DNA of 64,000 nucleotides, from NCBI GenBank assembly GCA_027306915.1, contig DAHUYW010000005.1:1-64000 (forward strand). The letters run 5' to 3'. Below are positions 50,086 to 59,066 of the stretch, piece by piece. Within the stretch, counting starts at the first letter, position 1. Every line of letters starts with the position of its first letter. The position numbers and the translations under genes are program-made. The notes under the pieces are model-generated. The model had not been told where the DNA came from. It ran no database searches and worked only from the letters and a program-made list of their open reading frames with translations. Source of the DNA: Spirochaetales bacterium. GTDB taxonomy: Bacteria > Spirochaetota > Spirochaetia > DAHUYW01.

Positions 50086-51468
50086 ATGAAAGGCATTTTA
50101 CGTGTCTCGGCCTGTGCTCTATTCGTATCCGTGTTCATGCTTGTCGGCACTCAGGTCTTCGCAGGGGGGAAGACTGAAGGTGCGACGGAAACCGGCAACG
50201 TAGCGGTAAACATCGCGCTTCCGAACAATCCCATCTCGCAGGCGTTGGCTAAGATCGCTGCCGAGAAGTACAAGGTTCCCGGTGTCACGGTCAACATCGC
50301 AGTGCTCCCGGAAAACGATCTGCGGCAGAAGCTCACCACCGAGGCTTCGACCGGCGGTACGACCTACGACATCTTCGTCATAGGCCCCTATGAGGCGCAG
50401 ACCTGGGCAAAGAACGGCTGGCTTGAGAACATGGAGCCCTATTTCAAGAGCCTGTCGTCGGACAAGCTCGCCTGGTACGATCGACCAGATCAGATTCAAG
50501 GCATGATTCAGTCGCTTGCGGTGAAAGGGCAGTCCTACGCGATGCCGTTCTACGGCGAGAGCTCGTTCACCATGTACAACAAGGAATTGTTCGCAGCGAA
50601 GGGACTTACGATGCCGGACCACCCGACCTGGGATCAGATCTATGACCTGGCGGTGAAGATCAACGATCCGAGCAAGGGGATTGTCGGAGTCACGCTGCGC
50701 GGCGCCCCCGGCTGGGGAATGAGCGGAGCGCCGTTTGTGACGATGGTCAACGCCTTCGGCGGACGGTTCTACGACATGAAGTGGCACGCCACCGTCAACA
50801 CGCCCGAGCAGCGGGCCGCGTGGCAGATGTACAAGAAGCTCCTGCGCGATGCGGGCCAGAAAGACATCCTTTCCTACACCTACAACGAGTGCATCGCGCT
50901 CATGAAGTCGGGCAAGGCCGGTATCTACTACGATGCAACCTCCATCGCGCCTCCGCTCGAAGCTGCCGATTCGCCGGTCAGGGGCAAGATCGGCTACGCC
51001 TTTGCGCCCCATGAGAAACTTGAGACAAACACCGCGTGGCTGTGGAACTGGGCCATGGGCATCAACCCCAAGAGCTCGGACGCGAAGAAGAAGGCTGCCT
51101 TCGACTTCATACTCTGGGCAACTTCCAAGGACTACATCAAGATGAGCCTTGCCATGGACCCCTCGGGCGCAAGCACGCCTCCGGGCTCTCGCTCATCCAC
51201 CTACACGCTTCCGGCTTACCAGAGCGTACCGTACGCGGCAATGACCTTGCAGACCCTGCAGGGCATGGACTTCACACATCCGACGCTGCAACCGGTGCCC
51301 TATGTCGGCTTGCAGTACATCGCAATCCCCGAGTTCGCCGATATCGGGACGAAGATGACACAGCTGCTTGCGGACTACGTCGTTGATAAGATCAGCCTTG
51401 ATCAGGCAATCCAGCAGACCAACGACATCTTCAATCAGGCTGCAAAAGACGGCGGTTATCAGGAATAG
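50086..51468 (+). CDS. Extracellular solute-binding protein family 1 (polyol/sugar)
   Basis: A 460-residue periplasmic binding protein. The signal peptide (MKGILRVSACALFVSVFMLV, then GTQVFA) is followed by GGKTEG, a spirochaete-style mature end. The body is a type II binding fold with FVIGPYEAQTWAKNGWLENM, then MPFYGESSFTMYNKELFAAKG, then WLWNWAMGINPKSSDAKKKAA. It is most like binding proteins of sorbitol/mannitol (SmoE-type) importers. A strong ribosome binding site (AAAAGGAGGAG) precedes the ATG. First gene of the operon. A terminator-like hairpin right after it should raise its yield above that of the permeases. Polyol binding is inferred from the linked dehydrogenases and xylulokinase. 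Confidence 0.88.
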   Translation: MKGILRVSACALFVSVFMLVGTQVFAGGKTEGATETGNVAVNIALPNNPISQALAKIAAEKYKVPGVTVNIAVLPENDLRQKLTTEASTGGTTYDIFVIGPYEAQTWAKNGWLENMEPYFKSLSSDKLAWYDRPDQIQGMIQSLAVKGQSYAMPFYGESSFTMYNKELFAAKGLTMPDHPTWDQIYDLAVKINDPSKGIVGVTLRGAPGWGMSGAPFVTMVNAFGGRFYDMKWHATVNTPEQRAAWQMYKKLLRDAGQKDILSYTYNECIALMKSGKAGIYYDATSIAPPLEAADSPVRGKIGYAFAPHEKLETNTAWLWNWAMGINPKSSDAKKKAAFDFILWATSKDYIKMSLAMDPSGASTPPGSRSSTYTLPAYQSVPYAAMTLQTLQGMDFTHPTLQPVPYVGLQYIAIPEFADIGTKMTQLLADYVVDKISLDQAIQQTNDIFNQAAKDGGYQE

Positions 51469-51494
51469 CCGAGGGTAAGTGCAGGAGTCATGAT

Positions 51495-51540
51495 GGCCTG
51501 CTCCAATAACCGCGAGGAAGTTGGAGTAGGCCTTTTGTTT
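51495..51540 (+). terminator. Intercistronic terminator/attenuator after the binding-protein gene
   Basis: GGCCTGCTCCAA (51495-51506) pairs with TTGGAGTAGGCC (51521-51532) over 12 bases with one G-T pair, followed by TTTTGTTT. This is a good intrinsic terminator placed between the binding-protein gene and the first permease gene, 38 bases before the latter's ATG. Partial read-through would give much binding protein and little permease. Confidence 0.75.
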
Positions 51541-51577
51541 GAAGACAAGCATTTCGGAGCTGACGGCAAGGTGGGTC

Positions 51578-52465
51578 ATGAAGAAAAGAGGACATGATTG
51601 GAGGTTTGTGCTGCCGGCCATCGTCGTTGTGGCGGTGATGACGCAAGTCCCCTTTGTTCTTACCATTATCTACTCCACCCTTCGATGGAATCTCGCGCGT
51701 CCCGATCTTCCGATCAAATTCTTCGGCTTTCAGAACTACTGGTACTTTCTCAAGATCTCGAACCTGCGGGAGCTGCCCGAGTTTTACACCACGGTCTGGC
51801 AGACGATCCTTCTGACGGTGGTGTCGCTTGCTGTGTGCACGGTGGTCGGTTTCTTGCTGTCGGTTCTCCTGGACAACAAGGTCCCCGGTGTGAACATCGC
51901 GCGGACGCTCATCCTGGGGCCCTTCTTTATCATGTCCACCGCAAGCGGGGTCATCTGGAAGACCACGGTTTTCAACACCACCTTTGGCTGGTATGGGGTG
52001 ATAGCGAGAGCCCTTGGTATGACGCCCGTCGACCTCCTCAGCAATTATCCAATACCGGTGATCATATTTCTCTTCTCGTGGCAGTGGACGCCCTTCTTCG
52101 TCCTCGTGATGCTGGCGGGGCTGCAGGGCATTCCGGTGGACTTGACGGACAGCATGCGGATTGACGGCACCAACTGGCTGCAATCGACGTTCTTGATAAA
52201 GCTGCCGATCATCGGCAACCATGTGAGGGTAGCCGTCATGCTGGGACTGATCTTCATCGTGAAGGAGTTCGGTCTTATCCTCGTGACAACGGCAGGCGGG
52301 CCCGGCACCCGCTCCTATACCTTGCCCTACGAGGTGTACATGGAGGTATTCAACGCCTCCAACGTCGGCCGAGCGGGCGCGCTGGCAACCATGACCGTCA
52401 TCATTACACTCGCGGCAGTGAACATCCTTTACCGATCGATTAGGAAACGCAGCGCTGCCTCTTGA
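51578..52465 (+). CDS. ABC transporter permease (MalF/SmoF-type)
   Basis: An inner-membrane permease of 295 residues with six helices, the first at about 10-30 (FVLPAIVVVAVMTQVPFVLT). The cytoplasmic EAA loop, which contacts the ATPase, reads GIPVDLTDSMRIDGTNWLQS. AAGGTGG lies before ATG 51578; the frame is open from a TTG at 51539 inside the terminator hairpin, which is an unlikely start. The partner permease follows after 15 bases. No ABC ATPase gene lies in this operon or elsewhere in the divergon, so a shared MsmX/UgpC-type ATPase encoded elsewhere must serve it. Confidence 0.88.
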   Translation: MKKRGHDWRFVLPAIVVVAVMTQVPFVLTIIYSTLRWNLARPDLPIKFFGFQNYWYFLKISNLRELPEFYTTVWQTILLTVVSLAVCTVVGFLLSVLLDNKVPGVNIARTLILGPFFIMSTASGVIWKTTVFNTTFGWYGVIARALGMTPVDLLSNYPIPVIIFLFSWQWTPFFVLVMLAGLQGIPVDLTDSMRIDGTNWLQSTFLIKLPIIGNHVRVAVMLGLIFIVKEFGLILVTTAGGPGTRSYTLPYEVYMEVFNASNVGRAGALATMTVIITLAAVNILYRSIRKRSAAS

Positions 52466-52480
52466 GCGAGGAGGCGAACT

Positions 52481-53350
52481 ATGACAGAGACCCGCACCGT
52501 TGCACAGTCGCATCATTCCGCCGCAGTGAGGAAGCGCGTCAGGCTTATTGGGCTTACGGTGTTGATCTTCGCCGTTGCTATCATCTACTTCTCGCCGATT
52601 CTGTACATGTTTCTTTCGGCGTTCAAGACCGAGTTCCAGGCGATTAACCCGAGTCTGATTTTCACTCCCACCCTGAAGACCATCCAGAAGGTCTTGAGCG
52701 ATCCGAGCATGTACGGCTACCTGCGAAACTCGCTCTTCCAGGTGCTGGCTGGAACAAGCCTCAGCCTTGCCTTGGGGATTCCCGCGGCGTTCATTTTGGT
52801 GTTCGGTAAGTTCAAAAAGAAGACCACGAACGAATCGATCTACCTCTGGTTCATTACTACTATCCTGCTTCCTCCTGTCGCCGTCATCATCCCGCTCTAC
52901 ATCTGGTTCCAGGCGCTCAATCTCATCAAGACGCCCGTGGGGCTCCTGATTGCCTACGTCGGATTCCACACCCCTATTGTGGTGTGGATGCTCCATTCCT
53001 TCTTCTCCGACGTGCCCGTCGAGATCATCGAGGCTTCCGAAATCGATGGCTGCACTCGTTTCCAGCAGATGGTCCGCATTGCCCTTCCCCTGGTAAGAAT
53101 CGGTATTCTCTCCGCCGGCCTGCTGGTCGCGGTTTTCATCTGGAACGAGTTTTTTCTTGCCTTCAACCTCACCGGGATCACCACGGCAACCCTGCCCGTA
53201 TACATGGCCAGATTCAGGGAGCAGCAGGGGATGTTCGTTGCGCAGCTCTCTGCGTCCTCTGTCATTGCGGTGCTACCGGCTGTTATCCTGGGGTGGATGA
53301 CCCAGAAGTCGCTGGTCAAGGGGCTTACGCTTGGGGCGGTCAAAGGGTAG
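52481..53350 (+). CDS. ABC transporter permease (MalG/SmoG-type)
   Basis: The second inner-membrane permease, 289 residues, with six helices. After the first (VLIFAVAIIYFSPILYMFLS) comes FKTEFQAINPSLIF, typical of MalG-like proteins. The EAA loop reads PVEIIEASEIDGCTRFQQM and matches the ATPase-binding consensus EAAxxDGA closely. GAGGAGG precedes ATG 52481. It forms the membrane channel with the preceding permease. The mannitol-type dehydrogenase gene begins 29 bases after its stop. Confidence 0.9.
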   Translation: MTETRTVAQSHHSAAVRKRVRLIGLTVLIFAVAIIYFSPILYMFLSAFKTEFQAINPSLIFTPTLKTIQKVLSDPSMYGYLRNSLFQVLAGTSLSLALGIPAAFILVFGKFKKKTTNESIYLWFITTILLPPVAVIIPLYIWFQALNLIKTPVGLLIAYVGFHTPIVVWMLHSFFSDVPVEIIEASEIDGCTRFQQMVRIALPLVRIGILSAGLLVAVFIWNEFFLAFNLTGITTATLPVYMARFREQQGMFVAQLSASSVIAVLPAVILGWMTQKSLVKGLTLGAVKG

Positions 53351-53379
53351 CCGCACGAGTTGTGATAAGGAGACAACGC

Positions 53380-54888
53380 ATGAATGACTCGCTGCGGCGC
53401 GATGCCGTGAATCTTGGAGAGCGATCAATCGACCGACTTCCGACGGGAATTGCCGTCCCCTCGTACAATCGCCGGGAGGTTCGCCCCGCAATCATCCATT
53501 TCGGCGTGGGCGGGTTTCACCGAGCTCACCAAGCGGTTTACACCGACGACGTCCTGGGTTCAGGGGACCTTGGCTGGGGCATCCGAGGGGCCGGCATTAC
53601 GGAGGCCGATGTGCGTATGAAAGAGGCGCTTTCGGCTCAGGACTACCTGTATACCGTAGTCGCCCGGGACAACAGCGGAGAGGACCGGCGAGTCGTCGGA
53701 TCCATCCTCGACTTGATAGTCGCCTCCGACAACCCCTCTTCATTGGTCGGTGCGATGGCCGACGAGAGCACCCGGATCATCTCCATGACCATCACGGAGA
53801 ACGGATACTGTTACCGTCCCGATAGCGGCGAGCTCGATTTCGACAATGCCGGCATCCGAAACGATGTGGCGCAGACCGGGCGGCTTCGCACGATCTACGG
53901 GTGCCTTCATGCCGCATTGGCTCAAATCCGACGCAAAAGGGGTATGCCGCCCACGGTGCTCTCGTGCGACAATCTTCCGCAGAACGGCGATCGGCTCCGG
54001 AGGCTCTTCCTACAGTTTCTTGAGACACTAGACCCTGAGCTGGCGAAGTATGTCGCAAGCGAGGTCGCGTTTCCGAACTGCATGGTCGACCGGATTACGC
54101 CGATTACGACCGCCGAACAACAAGGGAGCTTTGCAGAGAAGTTCGGCGTCGTCGATCGGCGGCCGGTATTCTGCGAAAGGTTTCGCCAGTGGGTCATCGA
54201 GGATCATTTCCCGGCCGGTCGCCCTGACTGGTCGCGCTCAGGAGCCACCTTCGTTGCCGACGTGGTGCCGTTCGAGCGAATGAAGATTCGCCTTCTCAAC
54301 GGCAGCCATTCCGCGCTCGGATACATCGGCTACCTCTTGGGTCACCGTCGCGTCGATCTGGCGATGTCCGATCCGGACGTCCGCACCTTCCTGCGCGCAT
54401 ACATGAACGAGATCTCTCCAACGGTGGGATCGGTACCGGGTGTCGACCTCGATGGCTATAAGGACTCTCTTATCGAGCGATTCTCGAATCCTGCGATCGC
54501 CGATCAGATCTTGCGGCTCGCCCAGGATGGATCGAAGAAAATCCCAAACATGATCCTCGAACCGGTTGCTGAGCTCCTCGATGACGGCCACCCCTGCCCG
54601 CACGCCGCCTTCGCACTTGCCGCGTGGGTTCGCTTTCTGGAGGGCACCGACGAAGTCGGCGAACCTATTCCGATAGACGATCCGCAAGGTGCCGTGCTCC
54701 AGGCCGCGGCGAACCGAACGAAAGGGGGCGAGGTTAGCGAGTTTCTTGCAATCGGGTCGGTCTTTCCCGAGCGACTTGCCCGCAGCTCAAACCTTGGCGG
54801 CGCGGTCTCCGCTTCCCTCGCGGCCATCCGAGGAAAGGGGATGCGATCGGCGCTTCGGAGCTTCGTCTCCGGACAAATGACCCGTTGA
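53380..54888 (+). CDS. Mannitol dehydrogenase family protein (polyol dehydrogenase, long-chain)
   Basis: A cytoplasmic NAD-dependent dehydrogenase of 502 residues of the polyol-specific long-chain family (mannitol 2-dehydrogenase, D-arabinitol 4-dehydrogenase, fructuronate reductase). The N-terminal nucleotide region is IIHFGVGGFHRAHQAVYTDD. The catalytic KxxxxNxxH motif is present as KIRLLNGSHSALGY. The middle has VAFPNCMVDRITPIT, normal for the family. AAGGAG precedes ATG 53380. With xylulokinase in the divergent operon, D-arabinitol to D-xylulose is the best-fitting reaction; mannitol or sorbitol to fructose would need a fructokinase not seen here. This assignment is inference from context. 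Confidence 0.9.
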   Translation: MNDSLRRDAVNLGERSIDRLPTGIAVPSYNRREVRPAIIHFGVGGFHRAHQAVYTDDVLGSGDLGWGIRGAGITEADVRMKEALSAQDYLYTVVARDNSGEDRRVVGSILDLIVASDNPSSLVGAMADESTRIISMTITENGYCYRPDSGELDFDNAGIRNDVAQTGRLRTIYGCLHAALAQIRRKRGMPPTVLSCDNLPQNGDRLRRLFLQFLETLDPELAKYVASEVAFPNCMVDRITPITTAEQQGSFAEKFGVVDRRPVFCERFRQWVIEDHFPAGRPDWSRSGATFVADVVPFERMKIRLLNGSHSALGYIGYLLGHRRVDLAMSDPDVRTFLRAYMNEISPTVGSVPGVDLDGYKDSLIERFSNPAIADQILRLAQDGSKKIPNMILEPVAELLDDGHPCPHAAFALAAWVRFLEGTDEVGEPIPIDDPQGAVLQAAANRTKGGEVSEFLAIGSVFPERLARSSNLGGAVSASLAAIRGKGMRSALRSFVSGQMTR

Positions 54889-54970
54889 TCGAAGCTCCCT
54901 GCTGCACGGAGCAGGCAGAAAGCCGCCGCGCTCGAACTACGTAAGTACAGCACGGGGAGGTTGAAGAGCA

Positions 54971-56059
54971 ATGCAGAAGACAATGCACGGGGCGCTGTTG
55001 CCCGGTAACAGCAGGGTGGAACTAAAGGAGTTCCCGGTACCCGAGCCGCATCACGGGGAAGTCCTCATCAAGGTCAAGTCTTCCACGATCTGCGGCAGCG
55101 ACATTCGGGCAATCTACCGAGAGCACCTCGGGAAGGGGCCCGAGGGATATCAGAACGTCATTGCGGGGCATGAGCCCGCCGGACAGATCGTAGCGGTCGG
55201 GCCGGGGATGCGCAGATTCAAGACTGGCGACCGGGTCGTCGTCTACCACATCTCCGGCTGCGGCGTATGCTATGATTGCCGTCGCGGCTACATGATAAGC
55301 TGCAGCAGCCCGCTCCGTGCCGCGTACGGCTGGCAGCGGGACGGCGGAATGGCGGAGTACCTCCTCGCCGAAGAGAAGGACCTGGTTCCCTTGCCTGACA
55401 ACCTATCGTACACGGACGGCGCACAGGTAGCCTGCGGCTTCGGCACCGTCTTTGAAGCCCTTGAGAAGATCGGCATATCCGGCGCGTATCGCGTCCTGGT
55501 GACCGGGCTTGGACCGGTCGGGCTTGCCACCGCGATGCTTGCCCGAGCGCTGGGTGCACACACGATCATCGGAACGGATATCTCTGCGGAGCGGGCGGAG
55601 CTTGCCCACAAGCTCCACCTCGTCGATGCCGCGCTCGTCGGAGCGGAGGCGACCGTGGATGCGGTCTTGAAGCTGACCGGAGGAGCGGGCGTGGAGCGGA
55701 GCATCGACTGCTCAGGGAACGACTCCGCGAGGCAGCTTGCCGTTCGGTCGACCCGCCCATGGGGCAGGATCGCCCTGGTCGGCGAAGGCGGAACGCTCGG
55801 CTTCTCACCGAGCCCGGACCTCATCCACGGACAGAAAACCATCTACGGATCGTGGGTCACGAGCATCTGGCGGATGGAGGAGCTCGTCGAAAGGCTCACG
55901 GCCTGGGACCTGCATCCCGACAGACTCGTCACGCATCGCTTTTCCCTCGAGCGCTGCGCCGAGGCGTACAGCCTCATGGCAGGAGGGCGGTGCGGAAAGG
56001 TCGCAGTCTGCTTTGACGAGGAGCTTTCCGGCGGCGGCTCGTCCGAGGTCTTCAGATAG
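54971..56059 (+). CDS. Zinc-dependent alcohol dehydrogenase (polyol/threonine dehydrogenase type)
   Basis: A 362-residue medium-chain dehydrogenase. Catalytic zinc ligands are Cys in STICGSD and His-Glu in AGHEPAGQ. The structural zinc has its four Cys in SGCGVCYDCRRGYMISC. The NAD fold is VTGLGPVGLATAMLARALGA. The overall form is that of sorbitol/xylitol and threonine dehydrogenases. GGGGAGG is about ten bases before the ATG. It lies 82 bases after the mannitol-type dehydrogenase gene and is probably the last gene of the polyol operon. It may oxidise a second polyol such as xylitol (also giving D-xylulose) or an epimer. The exact substrate cannot be read from the sequence. Confidence 0.88.
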   Translation: MQKTMHGALLPGNSRVELKEFPVPEPHHGEVLIKVKSSTICGSDIRAIYREHLGKGPEGYQNVIAGHEPAGQIVAVGPGMRRFKTGDRVVVYHISGCGVCYDCRRGYMISCSSPLRAAYGWQRDGGMAEYLLAEEKDLVPLPDNLSYTDGAQVACGFGTVFEALEKIGISGAYRVLVTGLGPVGLATAMLARALGAHTIIGTDISAERAELAHKLHLVDAALVGAEATVDAVLKLTGGAGVERSIDCSGNDSARQLAVRSTRPWGRIALVGEGGTLGFSPSPDLIHGQKTIYGSWVTSIWRMEELVERLTAWDLHPDRLVTHRFSLERCAEAYSLMAGGRCGKVAVCFDEELSGGGSSEVFR

Positions 56060-56223
56060 GAGACAACTCGCCCGCATCAGCTCTTGCCGGAAAGCCTCGA
56101 GCGCCCTTCAATACTCTTCTCAGCCCCGGACGTCCTTGAGCGCTCTAGGCGATCCGGCCCTTTTCTCACAAAGGCGAGCGATAGTAATATGATGGGTGGA
56201 AAAGCAGCAAAGGAGAGCAGTCC

Positions 56224-56889
56224 ATGGCCGACCGGGAGGATAGGGGTGAGAAGGAGGCGAACGAGGAGTGCCTCGAAGCCCTTTATCGGTTGGAGATAGA
56301 GCACGAGGAGCAGACCGTCGAGGCCCTGCAGGCCAATTCCGATCTTGCCGGAGTCGACATCGGAGCCGTTCTGCTTGCCCTCATGGCGGCGGGTTTAGTG
56401 TCGATTGACGGCGAGAGCGTCCGTCTCACAAGGGGCGGCAGGATAATCGGACGGAGAATCTATTCGCGCCATGAGATGGCCGAGGGGATCTTAAGCCTCC
56501 TTGGAATGCGGAAGGCTCGGGCTCACGAGGAGGCCTGCCGGCTCGAGCACGAAGTGGGAGTCGACGCAGAAAGCGGCCTTGCGGACGAACAGCGCTCGCT
56601 CCTCGAGCTCTTTTCACGTGGGGCCATCCCCCTCACCCGAGCGCATGAGGACGAAGAATACCGCGTCTGTCTCATCTCAGGGGGCGGCGGGGCTCGCCTG
56701 CGTCTGGAGGACATGGGCATCGCCCCGGGAACGGCAGTCTGGCTTCGCACCCGGCGGAGCGGAGGGCCGGTGGAGATCGAGGTCCAGGGATCGAGGCTCG
56801 CCCTAGGGCGGGGCATTGCATCCAAGGTCGTCGTCATACCGGCCGCAGTCTACAAGCAGCATGTGCCTGCACGCGAGGGCGCCGACTGA
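56224..56889 (+). CDS. DtxR-like iron-dependent regulator with C-terminal FeoA domain
   Basis: A 221-residue protein. Residues 1-65 form a winged helix in weakly conserved form (ALQANSDLAGVDIGAVLLAL, then GLVSIDGESVRLTRGG). Residues 75-125 are the metal-binding dimerisation part of DtxR/MntR regulators (YSRHEMAEGILSLLGMRKAR, then AHEEACRLEHEVG). Residues 130-215 are a FeoA SH3-like domain (PLTRAHEDEEYRVCLISGGG, then RLEDMGIAPGTAVWL, then LALGRGIASKVVVIP). Thus the FeoA partner of FeoB and its iron regulator are one polypeptide. AAAGGAG precedes the ATG. feoB starts 14 bases after its stop. It may act at the transporter, on DNA, or both. Confidence 0.85.
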   Translation: MADREDRGEKEANEECLEALYRLEIEHEEQTVEALQANSDLAGVDIGAVLLALMAAGLVSIDGESVRLTRGGRIIGRRIYSRHEMAEGILSLLGMRKARAHEEACRLEHEVGVDAESGLADEQRSLLELFSRGAIPLTRAHEDEEYRVCLISGGGGARLRLEDMGIAPGTAVWLRTRRSGGPVEIEVQGSRLALGRGIASKVVVIPAAVYKQHVPAREGAD

Positions 56890-56903
56890 TTCGCGGGGCG
56901 CAT

Positions 56904-59039
56904 GTGGCTGATATGGCTGACTCGAAGTTCCCGGCGACCGATCGAAAGACCGACTACCTCATCGCCCTGGCGGGAAATGCCAATGTCGGTAAGAGCGTCA
57001 TCTTCAACGCCCTCACCGGGCTGAACCAGATCGTCGGGAACTGGCCGGGAAAGACCGTCGAGCTCGCCGAAGGGCTCTGCTCCCATGGCGGCAAGAGCAT
57101 CCGCGTCGTGGATCTGCCCGGGATCTATTCCCTTTCCACCTATTCTCAGGAAGAGCTCGTCAGCCGCGAGTTCATCGCGGAGGCGAAGCCCGACGCCGTC
57201 ATCAATGTGGTGGACTCCACGGTGCTGCAGCGGAATCTTTACTTCACTCTTCAGCTCATCGAGTTCGGAGCGCCGATCGTCGTCGCTCTCAACCTTATCG
57301 ACCTGGCCGAAGCGTCGGGAATAGAGGTCGACGACCGGAAGCTTGCGAATCTCCTCGGAGTACCGGTTGTTAAGACTTCAGGTGCCACCGGGCGAGGGCT
57401 CACGGAGCTGATCGATGCGGCGATAGTCGTCGACCATGCCCCGAGCGTCATGGTTCGCTACGGGAGGGAGGTCGAGGGAGCGATCGCTTCGCTGGAGCGG
57501 GCTCTCACTGGACGGAGGATGCCTCCTTCGATCGGGAGCTATCCGCTCCGCTTCACGGCGATCAAGCTTCTTGAGGCCGATAAGGAGATCGGTGAGGCTA
57601 TCAAGCAGTCGGCCGCAATCGACGAGAGTCGAACGGCCCCGGCCGCGTCGCTCGAAGGCGGGCAGGCGACGCCGGTTGGCGAGGCGTGGCGAAGCGAAGG
57701 GCACACCTCCGGCGATTCGACTCCCCTCGCGGCGATCTCCGAGAAGACGCCGACCTCACCCGTACAGAGTCCCCTTGCCCTCGCCCGTGCGCTCGGACGT
57801 CGGCTCGAGCGGCTTCACGGCCATCCCATCGCGACGGTGCTGGCGGCGGAACGCTACAACTTCTCCGCCAGGGCGGTCGATGCAGCCGTGCGGACAACCA
57901 AGCGAAAAACGCGATCGGCCGGCGAGAGGCTGGACTCCTTTCTTCTCACGAAAGCGGGGGGATGGATCGTTCTAGTGGTCGGGATGTTCGCGCTTTTCGG
58001 CGTTGTCTACTTCGTCGGCGATCGCCTTTCGACCCTGCTCGATGAGCTTTTCGGGCTCGTGCACTCCGCATTTCTCGGTCTGGCTCTGCCCACGTGGCTT
58101 TCCGATTTCATCTGGGAGGGGCTGGTGCAGGGGGTGGTGGCGGGAGTCGAGGTTGCCCTCCCCTACATCGTACCCTTCTACGTGATCCTCTCGGTCCTCG
58201 AGAACAGCGGCTACCTAGCGAGGATCGCCTTTCTCACCGACTCGATCATGCATCGCCTTGGCCTGCACGGGAAGGCCTTTATCCCCATGATTCTCGGGAT
58301 CGGATGCAACGTACCCGCAGTTATGGGGACCCGGATCATGGAGCAGTCGCGGAATCGACTGATCGCGGCGGTGCTCGCGACCATCGTGCCCTGCTCGGCG
58401 CGAACCGTGGTGATTCTCGGGCTGGTCGGCGTCTTTCTGGGCTTTCTTCCAGCGATCTCGCTTTACCTCGTGAGCCTCGTCCTCATCTTCATCGTCGGCA
58501 CCGTAATGAACCGGCTTCTGCCGGGAGACAATCCAGGTCTGATCATGGAGATGCCGAAGCTCCGCCTCCCCATCGCCCGAATAACCCTTCGCCAAACCTG
58601 GTTTCGGCTCAAGGACTTCATCCAGTTCGCCTTTCCCATCATAGTCGTCGGGAGCCTGGCGCTCTACCTGCTGAACATCGCCGGCCTCCTCGGCTGGTTC
58701 TCCGCGGCGCTCGCCCCCTTCACGGAGGGCGTGCTAGGCCTCCCCGCCATTTCCATCATCGTGCTCATCTTCGGGATCTTTCGAAAGGAGCTCACCCTGA
58801 TCATGTTTGCCGCGCTGAGCCACACGATGCTCCTCAATACGGTGCTCAGCCCGCGGCAGATTTACGTGTTTGCCTTCATCGTCATGCTCTACGTTCCCTG
58901 CGTCAGCACGATCGCAGTCCTTCGTCGCGAGTTCGGCGGGCGCAAGGCTGCGCTCATCTCCGGTGCGGAAGTTGTGGGGGCGCTTCTCCTTGGCGCGCTC
59001 GTGAACTGGGGTTGGCAGGCGTTTCAGCTTCTCGGGTAG
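56904..59039 (+). CDS. feoB: Ferrous iron transporter FeoB
   Basis: An inner-membrane Fe(II) transporter of 711 residues. The G protein domain has G1 AGNANVGKSV, G3 DLPGIYSLS and G4 LNLIDLAE. A helical guanine-dissociation-like region follows. Between about 220 and 265 there is a low-complexity insert rich in S, T, A and P, longer than usual. The membrane part starts at about 350, with the Gate motifs LPYIVPFYVILSVLENSGYL and MILGIGCNVPAVMGTR, then the second repeat with FGIFRKELTLIMF. It may start at GTG 56904 or ATG 56913; neither has a good site, suggesting coupling to the FeoA-DtxR gene just upstream. No separate feoC is present. Confidence 0.95.
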   Translation: MADMADSKFPATDRKTDYLIALAGNANVGKSVIFNALTGLNQIVGNWPGKTVELAEGLCSHGGKSIRVVDLPGIYSLSTYSQEELVSREFIAEAKPDAVINVVDSTVLQRNLYFTLQLIEFGAPIVVALNLIDLAEASGIEVDDRKLANLLGVPVVKTSGATGRGLTELIDAAIVVDHAPSVMVRYGREVEGAIASLERALTGRRMPPSIGSYPLRFTAIKLLEADKEIGEAIKQSAAIDESRTAPAASLEGGQATPVGEAWRSEGHTSGDSTPLAAISEKTPTSPVQSPLALARALGRRLERLHGHPIATVLAAERYNFSARAVDAAVRTTKRKTRSAGERLDSFLLTKAGGWIVLVVGMFALFGVVYFVGDRLSTLLDELFGLVHSAFLGLALPTWLSDFIWEGLVQGVVAGVEVALPYIVPFYVILSVLENSGYLARIAFLTDSIMHRLGLHGKAFIPMILGIGCNVPAVMGTRIMEQSRNRLIAAVLATIVPCSARTVVILGLVGVFLGFLPAISLYLVSLVLIFIVGTVMNRLLPGDNPGLIMEMPKLRLPIARITLRQTWFRLKDFIQFAFPIIVVGSLALYLLNIAGLLGWFSAALAPFTEGVLGLPAISIIVLIFGIFRKELTLIMFAALSHTMLLNTVLSPRQIYVFAFIVMLYVPCVSTIAVLRREFGGRKAALISGAEVVGALLLGALVNWGWQAFQLLG

Positions 59040-59066
59040 TCGATGTAGAGGCAGGCAGGCCCGCCG

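Noticed and set aside
51488..52996. 502-codon minus-strand open frame
   Set aside because: Antisense to two permease genes with EAA loops; rich in H, D, R and Q as expected of a hydrophobic gene read backwards.
59040..59066. Bidirectional terminator between feoB and the methyltransferase gene
   Set aside because: Only a 6-base CAGGCA/TGCCTG pairing reaching into the coding end, without T runs.
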